Shown one piece after another: positions 13,126 through 27,463 of a DNA stretch of 64,000 bases (positions within the stretch are counted from its first letter, which is position 1; each line of letters starts with the position of its first letter). The translations under genes were made by a program, and so were the position numbers. The notes below the pieces were generated by a model that saw only the letters and a program-made list of their open reading frames with translations, had not been told where the DNA came from and did no database searches. This stretch comes from Vespula vulgaris. Its lineage: Eukaryota > Arthropoda > Insecta > Hymenoptera > Vespidae. The stretch covers positions 14,636,558 to 14,700,557 of the forward strand of contig NC_066587.1 in the NCBI RefSeq assembly GCF_905475345.1. The letters are read 5' to 3'.

Positions 13126-13955
13126 GCGTTTCTAGATCTCTTTTCCCTTTACTGGCTCACCTTTATTTCGTCCTTCTCTTTTTGCTTGAGAAAAAGTTCT
13201 AACTCCACCGCTAAAATATGGATTTTTTCCGAATATATATCTTTCTTCCCTCTCTTTCTCTCTCTTTCTCTCTCTTTCTTTCGTATATCTTCATAAAACC
13301 AAGTTAAATATTCTTAATGAATCTGTCACGAATATTATATACATAGATAATTGGTATACCTATTGGATTTCTTTTTCGATAATAAAAAATTTTTAAACTC
13401 TTCAAAGAGAAAAAATCATCGATTGTAGGAAACATCAAATCGTATCGATTTATGTGACCTTCGAAAAAAATAAATCGACTCGATATCCAACGCACCATAA
13501 AACTCATGCTCTTTTCTTGAACGTTCATCCGTATGATCGTGCTCGTTAATAAAAAAAATAGCTGGCAAACTCGGCGACGATTGTGATCAATGAACGGACA
13601 CCATCCTTAATGCACCCTAAAGCACGTTGAATTTTCCACCTCGTGTCCGCGGGCAACAGATGGTCCACCATTTTGCATACATATCGTTGATCCTGTTAAA
13701 TCTATCGCTTATATGTCACTTTCGTTGCGGCTAAAAGGGACGAATGCATCGACGAAAAAGTCAGTCGTTTGTACTTTTGGTATACCTACCTACTATACTT
13801 TTCTACGAACTCGGTCATGCTTATTTTGTGGCAACGAGGAAACCTAATCGATAACCATATTCCCTTGCTATAAATCATCGCGTTCTTTATATCATATGAT
13901 TCATTTTTTGGTTATACGATAATCATATGTTTTCTTACAACATGAACAATGATGT

Positions 13956-14010
13956 ATAATTATAATTATCATCACATGTTTCTATCACATAATTATAATT
14001 ATCATCACAT
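13956..14010. repeat. 22-bp direct repeat containing TAATTA homeodomain-type cores
   Basis: Two exact 22-bp copies at 13956-13977 and 13989-14010, separated by 11 bases (period 33). Each begins ATAATTATAATTAT, giving overlapping AATTA/TAATTA cores, and ends CATCACAT. TAATTA is the core recognised by many homeodomains including LIM-HD proteins. The repeat is seen directly; a role as an autoregulatory element is inference. Confidence 0.65.
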
Positions 14011-14277
14011 TGGTCACAGACAGACAGATAGAAAATTCTAAAGAAATTATATTTTTAGAGACTTTTCAAAGATCATCAGTTTTCATTCATACTTTTTTGC
14101 AAAATCTTTGATTATCTTTAAGAAAGGAATAAGATCGATAATATCTCTGGGACGATTTCGTATTTCTCGTTTGGATCTCTTTCTAAGCTTCTTGCATTTG
14201 TATCGTCGAGATTGTTGAAAGGGAAAATCAAGATGTCCGCTTTTTGCGCTTCTATTTTCGATAGATCTCTTTCTCTC

Positions 14278-14317
<40 letters not shown>

Positions 14318-15228
14318 TCTCGTCAGGATGGAGAAGCTATTCAGGGAGTGTCTCTGCGATTGCGCGGCTTGCTAATTTCCGTGGGCGTCCTCCTCGGCCT
14401 TCGATCACGCGAATCCACCCTTCGTCGGTTCCGCTGCACATGTCGACACGCCTCCAGGAGTCGTTCGTAAGCGTAAAAAGCATCGCCAACGGGGGGTGTA
14501 GAGGGTTTTCACGGCTTGGCAAGGGTAGATGCCGCGTTTGGGCTCACCTCGGGGGCTTGTGCCGAGCGGATGAGCCACGTAAAAAAAAAAGAAAGAAAGA
14601 AAGAAAAAAAAAACAGGAGAGAAACAAGAAGAGAACTCAAGCTACACGGTCTGCTACTCTGGAATAACATCCCCTTTGGCACCCTTGACCTAACAAATTA
14701 TGACATTTATTATTTATTTCCACTATTCATCCTTCTTCATGCTGGACCTCGTAAATACCTTCCCGAAGGGACAGGAACGAAGGACAGGAAGGTGTACGAA
14801 TATAATTTGTATTTTTTTTCTTCTTCTTTTTTTCCACGTTTAAAGATATAATCATTTCTACGAAAGAAAATACTAGGAACTCTTATTCATAAATGTAAAA
14901 TTCGTGAAAGTTTTTATTAGTATACGAAAATACAGATGAATATTATAGCATATATAATATTTTTTCTAAAATTTTATGAAATTTGAATTGTATATAACTA
15001 TGTATAATCGGCGTATAGAACTATGTATAATCGAATTTGCAGCGAACAAATGCTTTCTGTATCTATTTCTCTTCCATTCACGTTCTATGAGCATTTTCAT
15101 AACGTTAACGGGTAATATATTATATCACCCTTGCCATACGTAGAAACGTTATGAATATATGCCATCTATTTGAACCATTTACGCATATGGTTTTCCATCG
15201 GTGAACCCCTCCGAGCTATTTTACAAAC

Positions 15229-15230
<2 letters not shown>

Positions 15231-15270
<40 letters not shown>
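15231..15270. repeat. (AT)n microsatellite
   Basis: About 20 uninterrupted AT units in the large Lim3 intron. Nearby at 14997-15034 a 15-bp unit (AACTATGTATAATCG) is directly repeated with a period of 23. Confidence 0.95.
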
Positions 15271-15272
<2 letters not shown>

Positions 15273-18200
15273 CTAATGAAATTAATATTCGACAAGTGCA
15301 ATCGCGAAACCCTTAAAATTCATCCCACGAAGCCAAAGTAATCTAAACGGAGCTCGTGGATTTTTTAGGGATTTTTGGAACTCGGAATGATACGAATGAG
15401 AGAGCGAACGGCCATACCAATTCGTTTATTTTAGTCGAAAGATACGATCAAAATATATAACAATCTAAATGTAAAATATCGAAGTGAAAAGCGAGTAATT
15501 AATTGTTCGAGCGTTCTACGATAATTATCAAATTACAATCAACATTTGCTGTGCTCTTTCTTTAACAATATTTTTTCATAAATATTATGAATTTCCTAGC
15601 GTCAAGTGCAATAATCGGAGCGTAAGCCGACGCCAGATGTGCCATTGTGACATGGAATTCTATGAGTGCCAACGGGGGTAAAAGGGGGGGACTAAAAGAA
15701 AGAAATAGAAAATAAGAGGAACGAAGAAGGGAGATGGAGAAAGAGAGAGTGAATTTTGCGCGGGTGTATCGTCACGGTAGGCTACGCTGTCCCTCCCCTC
15801 TCCCATTTCGACTTTGAGTCTATACAAACCCCCGTGTAACTTGCGTACAACACCCCCGTGGAAAGCCCCTTGCGAAATTCACAAAGCTCGATGACAGGAC
15901 CCTCCTATTGTCGTTTTGGTTCTGGCCGAGATCTTGAATGGTTAAATGGGCTTAAACGATGCACGTATGTATGCATATATATATATATATATACATATAT
16001 ATGTATATATATATACATACATACATATATATGTGTAAGGATATTCTTTATATATAGATTTGCTAGTAAGCGTACGCGCGAGCGCACTCGTGATTATGTA
16101 GTAAAGAGTAATAAAGCCTTTCAAGCTACGTTTTTCTCTTTTCTAAACAAAACGAGTGATAATCAAAGGTAATACGATCCCCAGGGATCCACCCGACTGC
16201 TGCTGCTGTTGCTGTTCATTGTCCTCGCGTAATGCTTCTTCTTCTCCTCTCCTTGTCCCTCTCCAACCAGTTCGATATATCAGTGAAGAAATCAAAAAGT
16301 TGAATACGACTGAAAATCTCCGGGGGAACGTCTCGCGATATTTCGTGGAAAAGAAGAAAAGAGGGTAAGAGAGAGAAGAAGAGGAAGAAGAAAAAAAAGG
16401 AGAAGAAGAAGGAGAAGAAGAAAAGTAGAAGAACTCGAGGAAAAGTGACAAATACCGTGATGCTTGTCATTTTTCCTTCGATCGTTTTTATTCTGTATTT
16501 TTTAACGGTGGTCGAATAGAAAAGTATTTTCTCGTTATGAGTCTGCTTTTGAAATGTATTGTTCAAGATATGTTTCAAAAGATCTTTGCTTTGAGAGAAG
16601 ACTTAATTGTTATCTTTATTTTTCTACTCTTTTTTTTCTTTTTTCACATTTATGATATATTTTTTTAAAGATATACATACATATCTACATATATACCATC
16701 GTATGCATACAATTACCTAACAAGAGGGATGTTATTAACACCGTAATAGACTTTGGCAATATAGTAAAATTAATATCGAATCCTTGTATTATTATCTCAT
16801 TTACACGGCAGCAAAACGAAGTTAATAATTATGACTGTAGGCATACCTTTATTCATTATTTTACTATGACCCCAGAATGATTGTAGAACGAAAACGAGTC
16901 GTAAATAAAACGCTTGTGCGGTGGTGGTGGCAATAAAAATAAATCCGACGTGTCTAGCCGTGGACGTTAATAAATCTAATATCTTCCGACCGATAAAACG
17001 AGACGAGTCAGCTCACTTTTTCCGCCCCTTTTTCTCTCGACTGTTTTCGGGGAACGAACATTTGGATGGGTCGCGTAACCATACGAAAAATCATCGTGAA
17101 TTGTGCAAATAAGTATAAAATGCAGACAATGTGTCCGTGGAGCCGAATAACGCACGAAGAGGATCAAGCTGGGACTGAAATCTTTTCGACAGAATTGTTC
17201 TCTCTCTCTCTCTTTCTCCCTCTGTCTCTGTTTCTCTCTTTTTCTTTCACTCTCTTTCTTTTTCTCTTTTTGTTTTAGTTCTTCCAAGTTAAGCAGCCCA
17301 ACATTTCAAGACAAACGCCAATGATTCTTCTTTTTTGTATGCCGATGTTCTATTCTTTAACACTTTTTTATTTTTATTAACTTGAAAAAGAAAGTTCGAT
17401 AATAATCTATAGAAATCGATGGGAGATTTACGATCGATGTATCTAAGTTCAAGAAGCACTTCGCACTACTAAATCCTACGTACTTATTGAGTCATCAAAG
17501 TAAAGCAGCTTCGCAGCTATGGCATCGAAGCAAGTAGAATGCCATCTAAATGGGGCTCTCCTCGAGGATGGATGATGGTTCCTCCTCGGTTGCATTATTT
17601 ATGCGTAACGCCCATTGCGTGTCCTGCATATCTGCGTATACGCACTGGCTTGCACATATGGGGACATTAGCTAGACCATTAACCATTTTATCCACATACT
17701 GGTGCTTCTGTCCTGGAAACTTGGAGTTAATCACGAGTGGCTTTCGCACTTTCTACATTATGCATACGCTTGCTTTATGACCTTGAATCGTATGAATTTA
17801 AGGGTGGAACTTTATAAATCACTCGTATACTTCATTTCATATATATATATATATGTATATACATAGTACAATCAGTAGATACAAAAACACGGACATTTGA
17901 CAAAAGTATTCAAAAGAATTCAGACGATAGACAAAAACTTTTTTGGAAAAGTGAATGAAACGGAAGTCTATAGTCGATGTGACTCCATTTTTATTTACAT
18001 TTCAACCTTAACATAAATACACACAGAACCAATACAAAAACGTGTCCGTTTAGCCCACTTCCTTCTTCCCGCGTGCGGTCACCAAAGATACGTAGATCGG
18101 AGAAGGAGCGGTCACGAGTATCTATCTACATAGTGAATCTACGTGCGTGTGTAAGTGTTACGTAGCTACGGAAGGTAGATAACTACGCACACTACGTTCT

Positions 18201-19256
18201 CAGGATATGTACTGCGGGTTAGAACATTTAGCGAGTACATTAAGGAAATTGCGTGGACTCTTTGCACCGCACCCTGCTATAGGGCCGACGCACCAACATT
18301 CCAACTATTTTAACGTGTATGTGTGATATCACACGTATGCACACGAATAGGGAAGAATAGAGAAGACTAAAGCCTTCGAGCTCGTAGAGATTGGTTTTTG
18401 TAAAAGATGTTCGCGCGTGCGTGTGTCTCTCTGTTCTCTCTCTCTCTTTCTTTTTCTCTGTCACACATTCGTGGTGAGAAAGCGGTGAAATATGGGTAGA
18501 GAAAAAGTAGGAGGAGGGTGAGAGAAAGGATAAGGGCGAAGAAGAACGTAGAAGAGAAGAAGACGATGTTAAAGAGAGAACGAGATAAAGAGAGCGAAAG
18601 AGAAAGAAAGAAAGTCGTATCGAAGGGGAGACAACGTGGATCGTAGCAGAACCCGGGTGAGACAAGTAGGGTCAAGTGAACTAAAGCGAAACTACCGGGG
18701 GATGGTGGTGTTAAGGGGACAATATATGCCCCCGTGTTGGGGACGAAGATGGCTTTAATCTATTACCGACCGGCTCGGGCCAAGTGGCTTCTTGTTACAC
18801 GCTCGTTTGGACGAGACGGAGTCTAAACTGATCCGCTAAAACTGACTGTGACTCCCTTTTGCCAATAAAATTTACTGACTTTGGGAACTTTCTAACGCTT
18901 TGATCTAGTCCAACGAAAGATTTATGCATCGGACACTTGCGATTATATAATTTTTTCACTTTGTTTGTTCTTTTTCTTTTTTTATTATACTTGCTTCTTT
19001 TTTTTTCATCCGACTTAATAACGAGACAAGATTTCTGTAGCGTAAACGCAGATGTGTCCGATCGAATTTGAGTCGACGAATCTAACCCCTTTCTTATTTC
19101 GATCGAACGAATTATCCAACGTGATTCGTGTTACGGTGCCTTGAACAGTCGAATTACTTCCGGAAAAGGTCGAGAAGCCGGAAATCAAGAGGTCGGCCAG
19201 TGGTGTGTCGAGTCGTGATTAATATTTTCTTTCTTTTTTTTGTTTCCTCTTCCTCT

Positions 19257-19301
<45 letters not shown>

Positions 19302-19440
19302 TTACTGTTGAGACGGCTCACTGATCACAGCTGCGACTCCTCTCGCTGTTTCTTTTCACGCCGGTGATATACGATCGCGAGGTTAACGAGTGACGCAAGA
19401 AGCCCGTCCGATGGAGAGAAATTCGCGTTCCTTTGTCTTT

Positions 19441-19444
19441 TTAG

Positions 19445-19476
<32 letters not shown>

Positions 19477-19697
19477 ATTTCTCTCTCTCTCTTTCTCTTT
19501 CTCTCACCCGCGTCTTTTGTCGTTTCGTTCCTTTTTCAAAAACGCGACGTTGCGGTTGTGCTTTCACCCGACTGCAAAAGTTCTCGTTTAATCTTCCTCT
19601 CTCTCTCTTTTTCTCTTTTCTCTACTTTTTTCTTTCCTTTTTCTTTTTTTTCCTTTTTCTTTCTTTTTTCTTCTTTTTTCCTCTTTTTTTTTTTTTA
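19441..19697. repeat. long CT/T-rich pyrimidine tract
   Basis: Two pyrimidine-only blocks (about 19445-19505 and 19591-19696) of CT, TTTC and T runs separated by about 85 mixed bases; a (CT)n at 19252-19289 precedes them. The apparent Leu/Ser/Phe-rich ORFs across this segment are translations of the repeat. Confidence 0.9.
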
Positions 19698-20178
19698 CCA
19701 AGAGCTACGTGAAACAGAGATGAGAGAAGAGCTTTTTCTTTCGCCGTTCTTCGCGTTCGACGCTTCCTCCGTTTGCGTCGATTTAACGATAGGCAAGTTT
19801 TTTGCTAGTTCCCTTGTGTAACGAACGATCTCGTTCCCGTCTATTCTCAGACGTAACCCTACGATAAATTTCGATCGTAAATCGTCGCACTTTGGATGAA
19901 TAGTCGTCGGACGAGTCGCTAAATAACATCGACATAGATCGAATAACCCAACGTCGGCAAGTAATCGGACACCAGAACATTTCCAGTTAACCTGGAATCC
20001 CTGTAAGCTCTTGAAAGGACACCTGTAAAAACGGTGATACTTTTTGGAAAGGGAAGCTCAAAGGATGTCAGGCACGAGCGAGTTATCACGGTGGCTTCGC
20101 CATCTGTTCCTTGACACGTGCCACTGACGTTTTCATATTTCTCGATCAAGTAAAAATAATCTCACGAAAGAGATGAGA

Positions 20179-20186
<8 letters not shown>

Positions 20187-20242
<56 letters not shown>
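20187..20242. repeat. (GA)n microsatellite
   Basis: About 28 uninterrupted GA units in the large Lim3 intron, ending in ACACGAG. Opposite strand bias to the CT tract 0.5 kb to the left. Confidence 0.95.
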
Positions 20243-20245
<3 letters not shown>

Positions 20246-22363
20246 GAGATTATATCTACATTGTATGCATATATCTGGAAAAATTTCTTTTGATTTTTAC
20301 TCGTGAGAAGACGAGTTCGCATGGATTGTCATTCTCTCTTTAGATGACCCATGGGTGCCATAACACGTCGAGTGTGCAGCAATATCAGCGTGGACAACCA
20401 GCATCAGTACAATGGCACATGGTAACACTTGCAACATAGGACCCTAAGCACGTACAGCCTTCTCTCTCTATCTATCTCCATCTAGTTCTATCTCTTTTTC
20501 GACCGTTTGAACGGCCGACTTCTCGCACGGAAAACCCCATGAGTCTCTCCTACAATATGCTACCATGTACATTGGATACTCTTGGGTTTGGTATTTGCTG
20601 TACTGTTCCCATAATTCCCTAGAGAATACTCTAGGCTTGTTACATCTCTCGGGACTTGATCCTAGTGATATAATGTGAGAATCGAAATACGTCCTCTGTC
20701 TTCTCATAGAAAGATACTACTTTTCTAATGTCAAGTGTCACTTTAATATTCATATCCCAAACGTTAAATCGTTTAGTATTTTATGGTTAGAGTCAAAAAG
20801 AAAAACATATTGGGATATCTTCTTTTTATTTTCTTTTTGTAATACGATAAAATAGCTCGTATGCACGTCATTCGTGTAGTTGTCACGGTGGTAGATCAAC
20901 AGCGTTAAAGTAGCATAGTTTACGTGGTTGATCATCGAAACCGAGAGCAGCTGTCGGAAACCTAAAGGATGTTAGAAACCGTGCGGCTTCATAGGGGTAA
21001 AGAGATCTTGGCATGCATCATAGAACAGGTGTGGAAGCCTTCGTACACTCTCTCTCTCTCTCTCTCTTCCTCTTCATCACTCTTTCCAGTATATTGCTAC
21101 TTGCCGATATTTTTTTTGAAATCATTTCGTATTTATATTTGCTCAATAAAATGACAGCAAGTATCGAGAAAAAGAGAAAAAGAGAAAATAAGGAAGAGAA
21201 AATTGTATCAAAGCATTATAAATGAAACGTGTGATGATTCGATAAAGGAGGATTAATAGCAGGCCGAAATAAATCCGACATACAAACGGATCAATGCTAA
21301 AATCTCAGCCGGAGATAGATCTTGATAAATAAATTTAACTCCAACGATCCTTGACTCTAACAATAAGAAATAAACTATATTAAATATGAAAATTGTAATT
21401 ATTCTTACATTTTTATTACGTCTTTTAAAGACGTTTCTACTTATATATATCTTTTTGTGGGGCATTTCTAATATCTAAAATTACACGTTGGATAGTGAGG
21501 AAAAAAAATAGAAAAAAATCCTATGTACGATAAGAAGTACAGTAGGACTATACGTGACATTCGATGGCTTCCATACGATGAAGACAGAGGAGAAAGAGGA
21601 GAAAGAAGGCCTCCGTTTCAAAGCGTATACTCCTGCTTCGAGCTATCCCAAAATCCCTTGGGAAATCAAGGAAACACAGAACTTGGTCGTATTGGTGTGT
21701 GTATCCACGAAGAGGCGTAGACCGGATCTCACGCGTGTAAACGAAGAATCGTTTCCGATGTGTTCAAGCTCGAGTAAAAACGTTCAGTTTTCTAAGGGTT
21801 CACGGCGATGGAGTTTTTATTGTTGCTGTACCAAGTAAAGACAAAAATATGCTATTTAAGTTCTTCTTGGTGCTATCAAATATGAAAGGAAATGTATGAT
21901 GTTCCATCCTATTTGGATTCATACAATTTTCATTCGTTTCTTATATTTGGTTAAATACTATTGTTGAATCAATTAATAAAACGTAGATACGTATTTAGAA
22001 GTAAATTTTACCTCTAAATATAACGTGAAATGGATATTAGACACGTATCGATGTATCCCTTTGAAATCGTAGTAATTGAGAAATCTTTTTAAAAAATTGG
22101 GAAGATAGACGAACGAACGTGTACGTATGTTATAGCGTATTTGCAAAGCCGATGTAGCTACATACATACATTGAGAAAGAAAGAGAAAAAGAGATGAAGC
22201 CAATGTACAAACGTTCTGTTTGCACGTTCATCCATCGATTCGTCCTGAAAGCACGTACCGAACGTTCCCATCGTATTGATACAATCTATTAACATAGGAT
22301 ATTTATTCACTATACGACCTCGTTCCTCAAACGGAAGAAATTATTCCAGTGATTATGATTAGA

Positions 22364-22384
22364 TCATTCGAATTATTCGAATGA
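22364..22384. repeat. 10-bp perfect palindrome with single-base centre
   Basis: TCATTCGAAT (22364-22373), T, ATTCGAATGA (22375-22384). Contains two TTCGAA hexamers. A near-perfect dyad of the kind bound by dimeric factors; no factor is assigned. Confidence 0.75.
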
Positions 22385-25300
22385 CCGATAGTTAGTATAC
22401 TGAAATTATATAAAAAATCAAAGAGATTCTCTTCCTACTTCAAATATAATACATATATACGTATGTATATATGTACATACGTGCTTGCAACCTGCTCGGA
22501 TGAGCTTTGAGAATTATCGTACGTAGTGGATCAATGGATACAATTATCTGGTCACGTGTCCTGGCAGCATGTAGTCCTAGATACAAAGCAGGTTCTTTCG
22601 TCCTTCGTCGAAGGATTCGACGTTGATGAATGTCACGCACGTGACGGCTGTCGAACCACAAACTTTTTTGAAAAATTACTTTCCCTTCGTCTGACCGCCC
22701 TTTTTGAGTTCGTATGACGTATCTATCACTTTTCTTACTAACTTTTTCTCCTCGAACGTAAAATGTAAAATACGAATCGAATGTTACGTAACTTCTGTTA
22801 AAAGTATTCAAGCGAAATTTAATTTCAACGATCCTAAAATTTGAAGTTTCCTTTATACATATTTTAGATCCATCAAGAAGCCTATAATTGCGAGAGTTTG
22901 TACGCTCGAAAAAGAAAAAAAGAGGTAGAAAGAGGAAAAGAAATTCGTTATTCCTCTCGTTTTAAAAGCTTGAGGAAAGTTTACTTCTCCTTTTTAACCA
23001 CGTTTCTCCTTCATGCGCCGATTTTCATCCTAATTATTGTTAGCAACGATAAGTCGTAATAATTAAGAGGGACGCAAGTTTTCTCGAGGGTCGACGTAGC
23101 CAAATAAAATCCAGATCACTCCCTTACGTCTCGAGGGAACTGCGATCCCACGATCGGAGTGAGAGACAAGGACAGATTCTCTGAAACACCAAGATATCCA
23201 CAGATCTCCAGTCGATAATCGAATTTTGTTTGCTACTCAGGGTAGATCGTTATCGTTGATACCCGTGGAAATTGAAAATTATTTTATTTTCTTTATTGAT
23301 ATTGATCTCAGACTACTCATGTTCGTCAATCGTACGAGTTTAATGTTTTTCAAAATCAATGCTAACTTCGAAGTAACAAGATTTCGTCCAATTGACGTGG
23401 CAGAGCTTATGGTAATACAAGTTTGTTATATACGTGTGTATATGTGTGTATAGGTACATCCATCGTTTGGCAGGTCAGGTAATCAGGCGTAATGCTTTCA
23501 TGTTTCGAGCATGCTCTCTATCTGCAACACGCATGATAGGCAACGTTAATAATGTCCCACGAGAGTTTAATCTCCAAATCCAAAACGTGCGTGCACGGTA
23601 TTTACGCGTTTCTCCCTTTATTAGTGGACGTTAAAGCGGGTCACTTAAAAATAAGATATAAAAAAAAAAAGTATGTATAGATCTCTCAGGAAATGTAACG
23701 CTAACTTTAACGAATAAATCAAATATGTCAATTATTTATCAGCTGTACCATTTATATCGCACTTATAAGTATTTATAAGGAAAAGAGAAAAGAAAGAACT
23801 ATGATATTTTTCATTTTTTCATTTCTCTTTTTTATTATCATCGTTTAAATTAATTATCTCGGACTTTCTTTTTCGAGCGAAACGTATTATTATGGCGTTA
23901 CCAAATTCTGCGGATATAAAAAAAGTTCCGTCGGTGAAAACTGCCTTCCCTCGTATATCTATCGCGCCCCCCTTACCCTTCCAACAACACACGTACATTT
24001 TTCATTCGCGAAGGAGGAACATCCCGCAGTAGAAATCCCTATTCGGCTGCCTATTCTAGCGAGCGTAACCTACAAAAGTCAAAGGCATCTCCCGTCTCCC
24101 ATGCTGATCCTCCTAGATTTTAATCAAGGGCTGCGTGTACCTATTAGGGACAGCTATTGTGCGTGGGTGTATCGTGAATACTACCGGAGCAACGTTCCTT
24201 CCCCTTAACGTCATAACACTTCGACGATAAACAGCAGCGGGGTGGAATGGTTTCTGACTTTATTCGTGACTATGTACGTCACTTGTCGCGTCCGATTATT
24301 ATTTTTGAATTGCGAACGAAAAGAAAAATTACGTCTTAAATTATTTTCGTTGTCGTTGATAATTCCTCGACAACGATATTGCGTATCCTTTTAACGCTTC
24401 GAAAATTTGATTTGTTCAAACAAAGAGAAGAAGATAAAATATTATCAATTAATAAATCAATAAATATATGCGTTATATGCGTCAATCATTTTCCAATAAA
24501 TAATATCGCTTGTCTTTCGTATCGTTTTAATTTTATTATGAAAGAAAGGGTTTTGGCGAAACAAAAATAAGTCACGATTAAGATCTAAGATATAATCGAC
24601 GATCGGATGCGTAACTAGTTCGTTAAAAATTCTGACGAGTACCCTATTTATCTCCGACTTGGAAGAATTATCGTTCAACTTTCTCCGCGTGTGTTAAAGG
24701 TTATAAGCTGGGAGGTCGGTACTATCTTTGAAATCGCGCATCTGCCGCGTATTTTGGTGAATCACTCCGTTCTTCGTAAGGCTATGGGTCTGCTCTATAT
24801 TATGGCTTCTATAGAGTCCACGGGTGTTCCGGGATATTGCGCTCCCGTTATAAACTTCGAAGTACTTCATGGTCAGCTGCGGAGGTGGTTGGGTCACCGG
24901 TGAAACCATAAGGCCCGCAATTATGGCTTTTATACTACCCTGATGATGATGTGTTAGGACAGTCTTGATAATTAACAGGATGACTTTCAACTGTAGTATT
25001 ATTTTTACTTCGAGCAAATCTTGTTCATCGTGATTTTTCTAATAACGATTAAAAAAAGGATTTGATAGAGAGATTTAATGTAATAATGATGAAAAAAGTG
25101 AACATAATTTATAGAAACTGTACTCCTCAAAAGAAATCGAAAAAATGGTTTTTCATTTTTACGACGTTATCTCTCGCTTGTCTTATTATTGTTTACCCAA
25201 AGTACAAACCGCGCAGTGCATCGTTGAAAACCGAAGAGAAACGTTGCCACCCCCAGGAGAGTCGCGATATGTATTTTCAGAAGCGCTCGAACTCACCCTT

Positions 25301-27427
25301 CCTTCGAAAGTTTGGTTTGCGTTCGGTACCTTTTCATCGAGGGCTGCTTACTGTTTGATCTTATTATTTCACTCGTCCGAATTTAAACACTTCATGCCGA
25401 TCTTGTTTGTCTACCTTTGGCCACAAATTCATACGACAAATAATCGAATCAACGGAGTAACGTAGATACGTTGGGGGGTTATTCTAACGGGCTAAATATT
25501 TTGTCGATAATGAATCACTCTTTCAATAAATTAGAATATATTATAACAAAAAGAATAAAAAAAATGCTTGTAAATTAGATGACCATTGATTCAGGCTATA
25601 GATTATAACGAACAGATCACATTGTCGTGATTTTTCTTTCTTTTCTTTTTTCTTTTTTTCTTTCATCGACAAGTTAAAAGACATTGAAATTCTTCGATAA
25701 TAAAAATAAGCAAATCCTTCCAAGCAAATCCACCCCTTTCTACTAGTAGCTAAGAAAAAAGTAAATCGTTTCGTCAACCGCATTACCGGACTTGGTTGTA
25801 TGAGCCAAAGCAAACATTGACATGTTCAATCATTTCAATCCCTCTCGCCGACCAGTCATCCTGCATGGTCCTTACACATACCCTGAGAGAAAGAGAAAGC
25901 GAAAGGGAGAGAGAGGGAGCGAAAGAGAGAGAAAGAAATAAAGGGGGAAAGGACGAAGGAAACGTAGAGAAAGAGAGAAAGAGAGAAAGAAAGAAAGACG
26001 GGAGAAACGTTGGCCATCTGGCCCTCTAAAAGGGGGGCTCTGGTACTAAGGGGTAGAAATTGAAATGAAAGCGGGACCCTACTCGAAACCATGCACATCC
26101 TCGCTACGGTTATCAATGAGGGTTATTAGGGGACGATATGTTTTCCTTTTCCACAGATTTCCGCGCGACAACTATGGCTTTTAGCGACAAGTCAAGATGA
26201 TGACAGATCAGCGAATTCTTTCGACAAGTCAAGTTCGATGACTTTTCGAAATTATCGACGTTACTAATAATCGAGAAAAGAATCAAGTCAGTTCTAAGAA
26301 TATTTATCTTTATCATTGATAGATCTATTATCAAATTTAACGAATAAATCGTAGAACGTCATTATTGTTATAATTATTACTATGTTTACGCTAGACGTTA
26401 AACGTTCAAGCAAAAATACATGCTTTTTAGACGAGATATTCTTAAAAACGATGAGGACGCATCAAAGAGTACTTGACATTATCGGATAGAAAAGAGGTCA
26501 CGTGTCGGCTCGTGTCCACCGGATGTTACGGTTTTGTCGCGTTAGTCGCCTTTTCTATGGGCCATTCATCCTACGATGGAAACACGGGCGTCTCCTTTTC
26601 CGCCCAAATTAATGGCTACGCCGTTCGTAACACGGTACAAACTTGCACCATGAACTTCTATATCTCGTTTGTCAGAGAAAAAAAAAAGAAAGAAAAGAAG
26701 AATTTTACAGTGGTCAACAATTTTGTCGACCTATCGAATGATTTGGTACGTCGTATTTAAATTTGAAATTTGGAGTTTCGTCAAGAGTGCGAATTTTGAA
26801 ATATAAATGCTATATCTCTTTTTCTCTTTCTTTTTTTATATCGAAAATCCTTTGAAGTACGTATCGTGTTGTATCTAGTAGGTATAGAAAAAAAGAATAA
26901 AGAGACAGAAGAACGAATCGGTAGGAAACTATCGACTCTGTTCCCATATGCTCTCGAGGACATCCACTTGGTGTCACGCTCGCCAGTTGGTCCCATCGTA
27001 CAATGTGCCATTATTGCATACAACTAAAAGTTACGTCTCTCGAGTTGTTTATTGACCGATACCGAGTATAGTGCCACTTTGATACTTCTTTCGACGATGC
27101 GGGCAATTTCTTCTACCCATGGTTAAAACATTGAAAGTAAGATCTTATCGATGTACCCCGTTTTTCTTCTTTTCAATGATAATAAATTAACATGATATTA
27201 ATAATGTTACGAATAAACAAGAATCGATTAAATTGCACAATAATTATCATGAAATTATAATCGAAAGTTATAATATCGTAAACGTATGTACAAATATCGA
27301 CGTTGAATTGAAACGTGACAAGAACGTACGACAATTGTCACAGTTTCCACTAACAAAATGAGATCATTTCCTTCATCTCGAAGAAGAATCGCATCGGAGG
27401 TGGTACACATATTCATGGGCACACATG

Positions 27428-27463
27428 GTGCCAGAAACGTCGAAGCACCAGTTGTTCTGGCAC
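27428..27463. other. 9-bp perfect stem-loop
   Basis: GTGCCAGAA (27428-27436) and TTCTGGCAC (27455-27463) with an 18-base loop, in a moderately GC-rich part of the Lim3 intron. Too short for a conventional miRNA precursor; no conserved mature miRNA was recognised. Confidence 0.6.

Noticed and set aside
18321..18334. GTGTGATATCACAC palindrome
   Set aside because: Lies in a GTGT/ACAC-rich context where such palindromes arise easily.
25062..25358. 98-codon frame with a hydrophobic segment resembling a membrane anchor
   Set aside because: No recognisable family, no splice or poly(A) context, and it lies within the Lim3 intron; a hydrophobic run is expected by chance in AT-rich DNA.
26473..26760. 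95-codon plus-strand frame in a GC-richer island
   Set aside because: No domain and ends in a lysine-rich simple sequence; better explained as non-coding conserved DNA.
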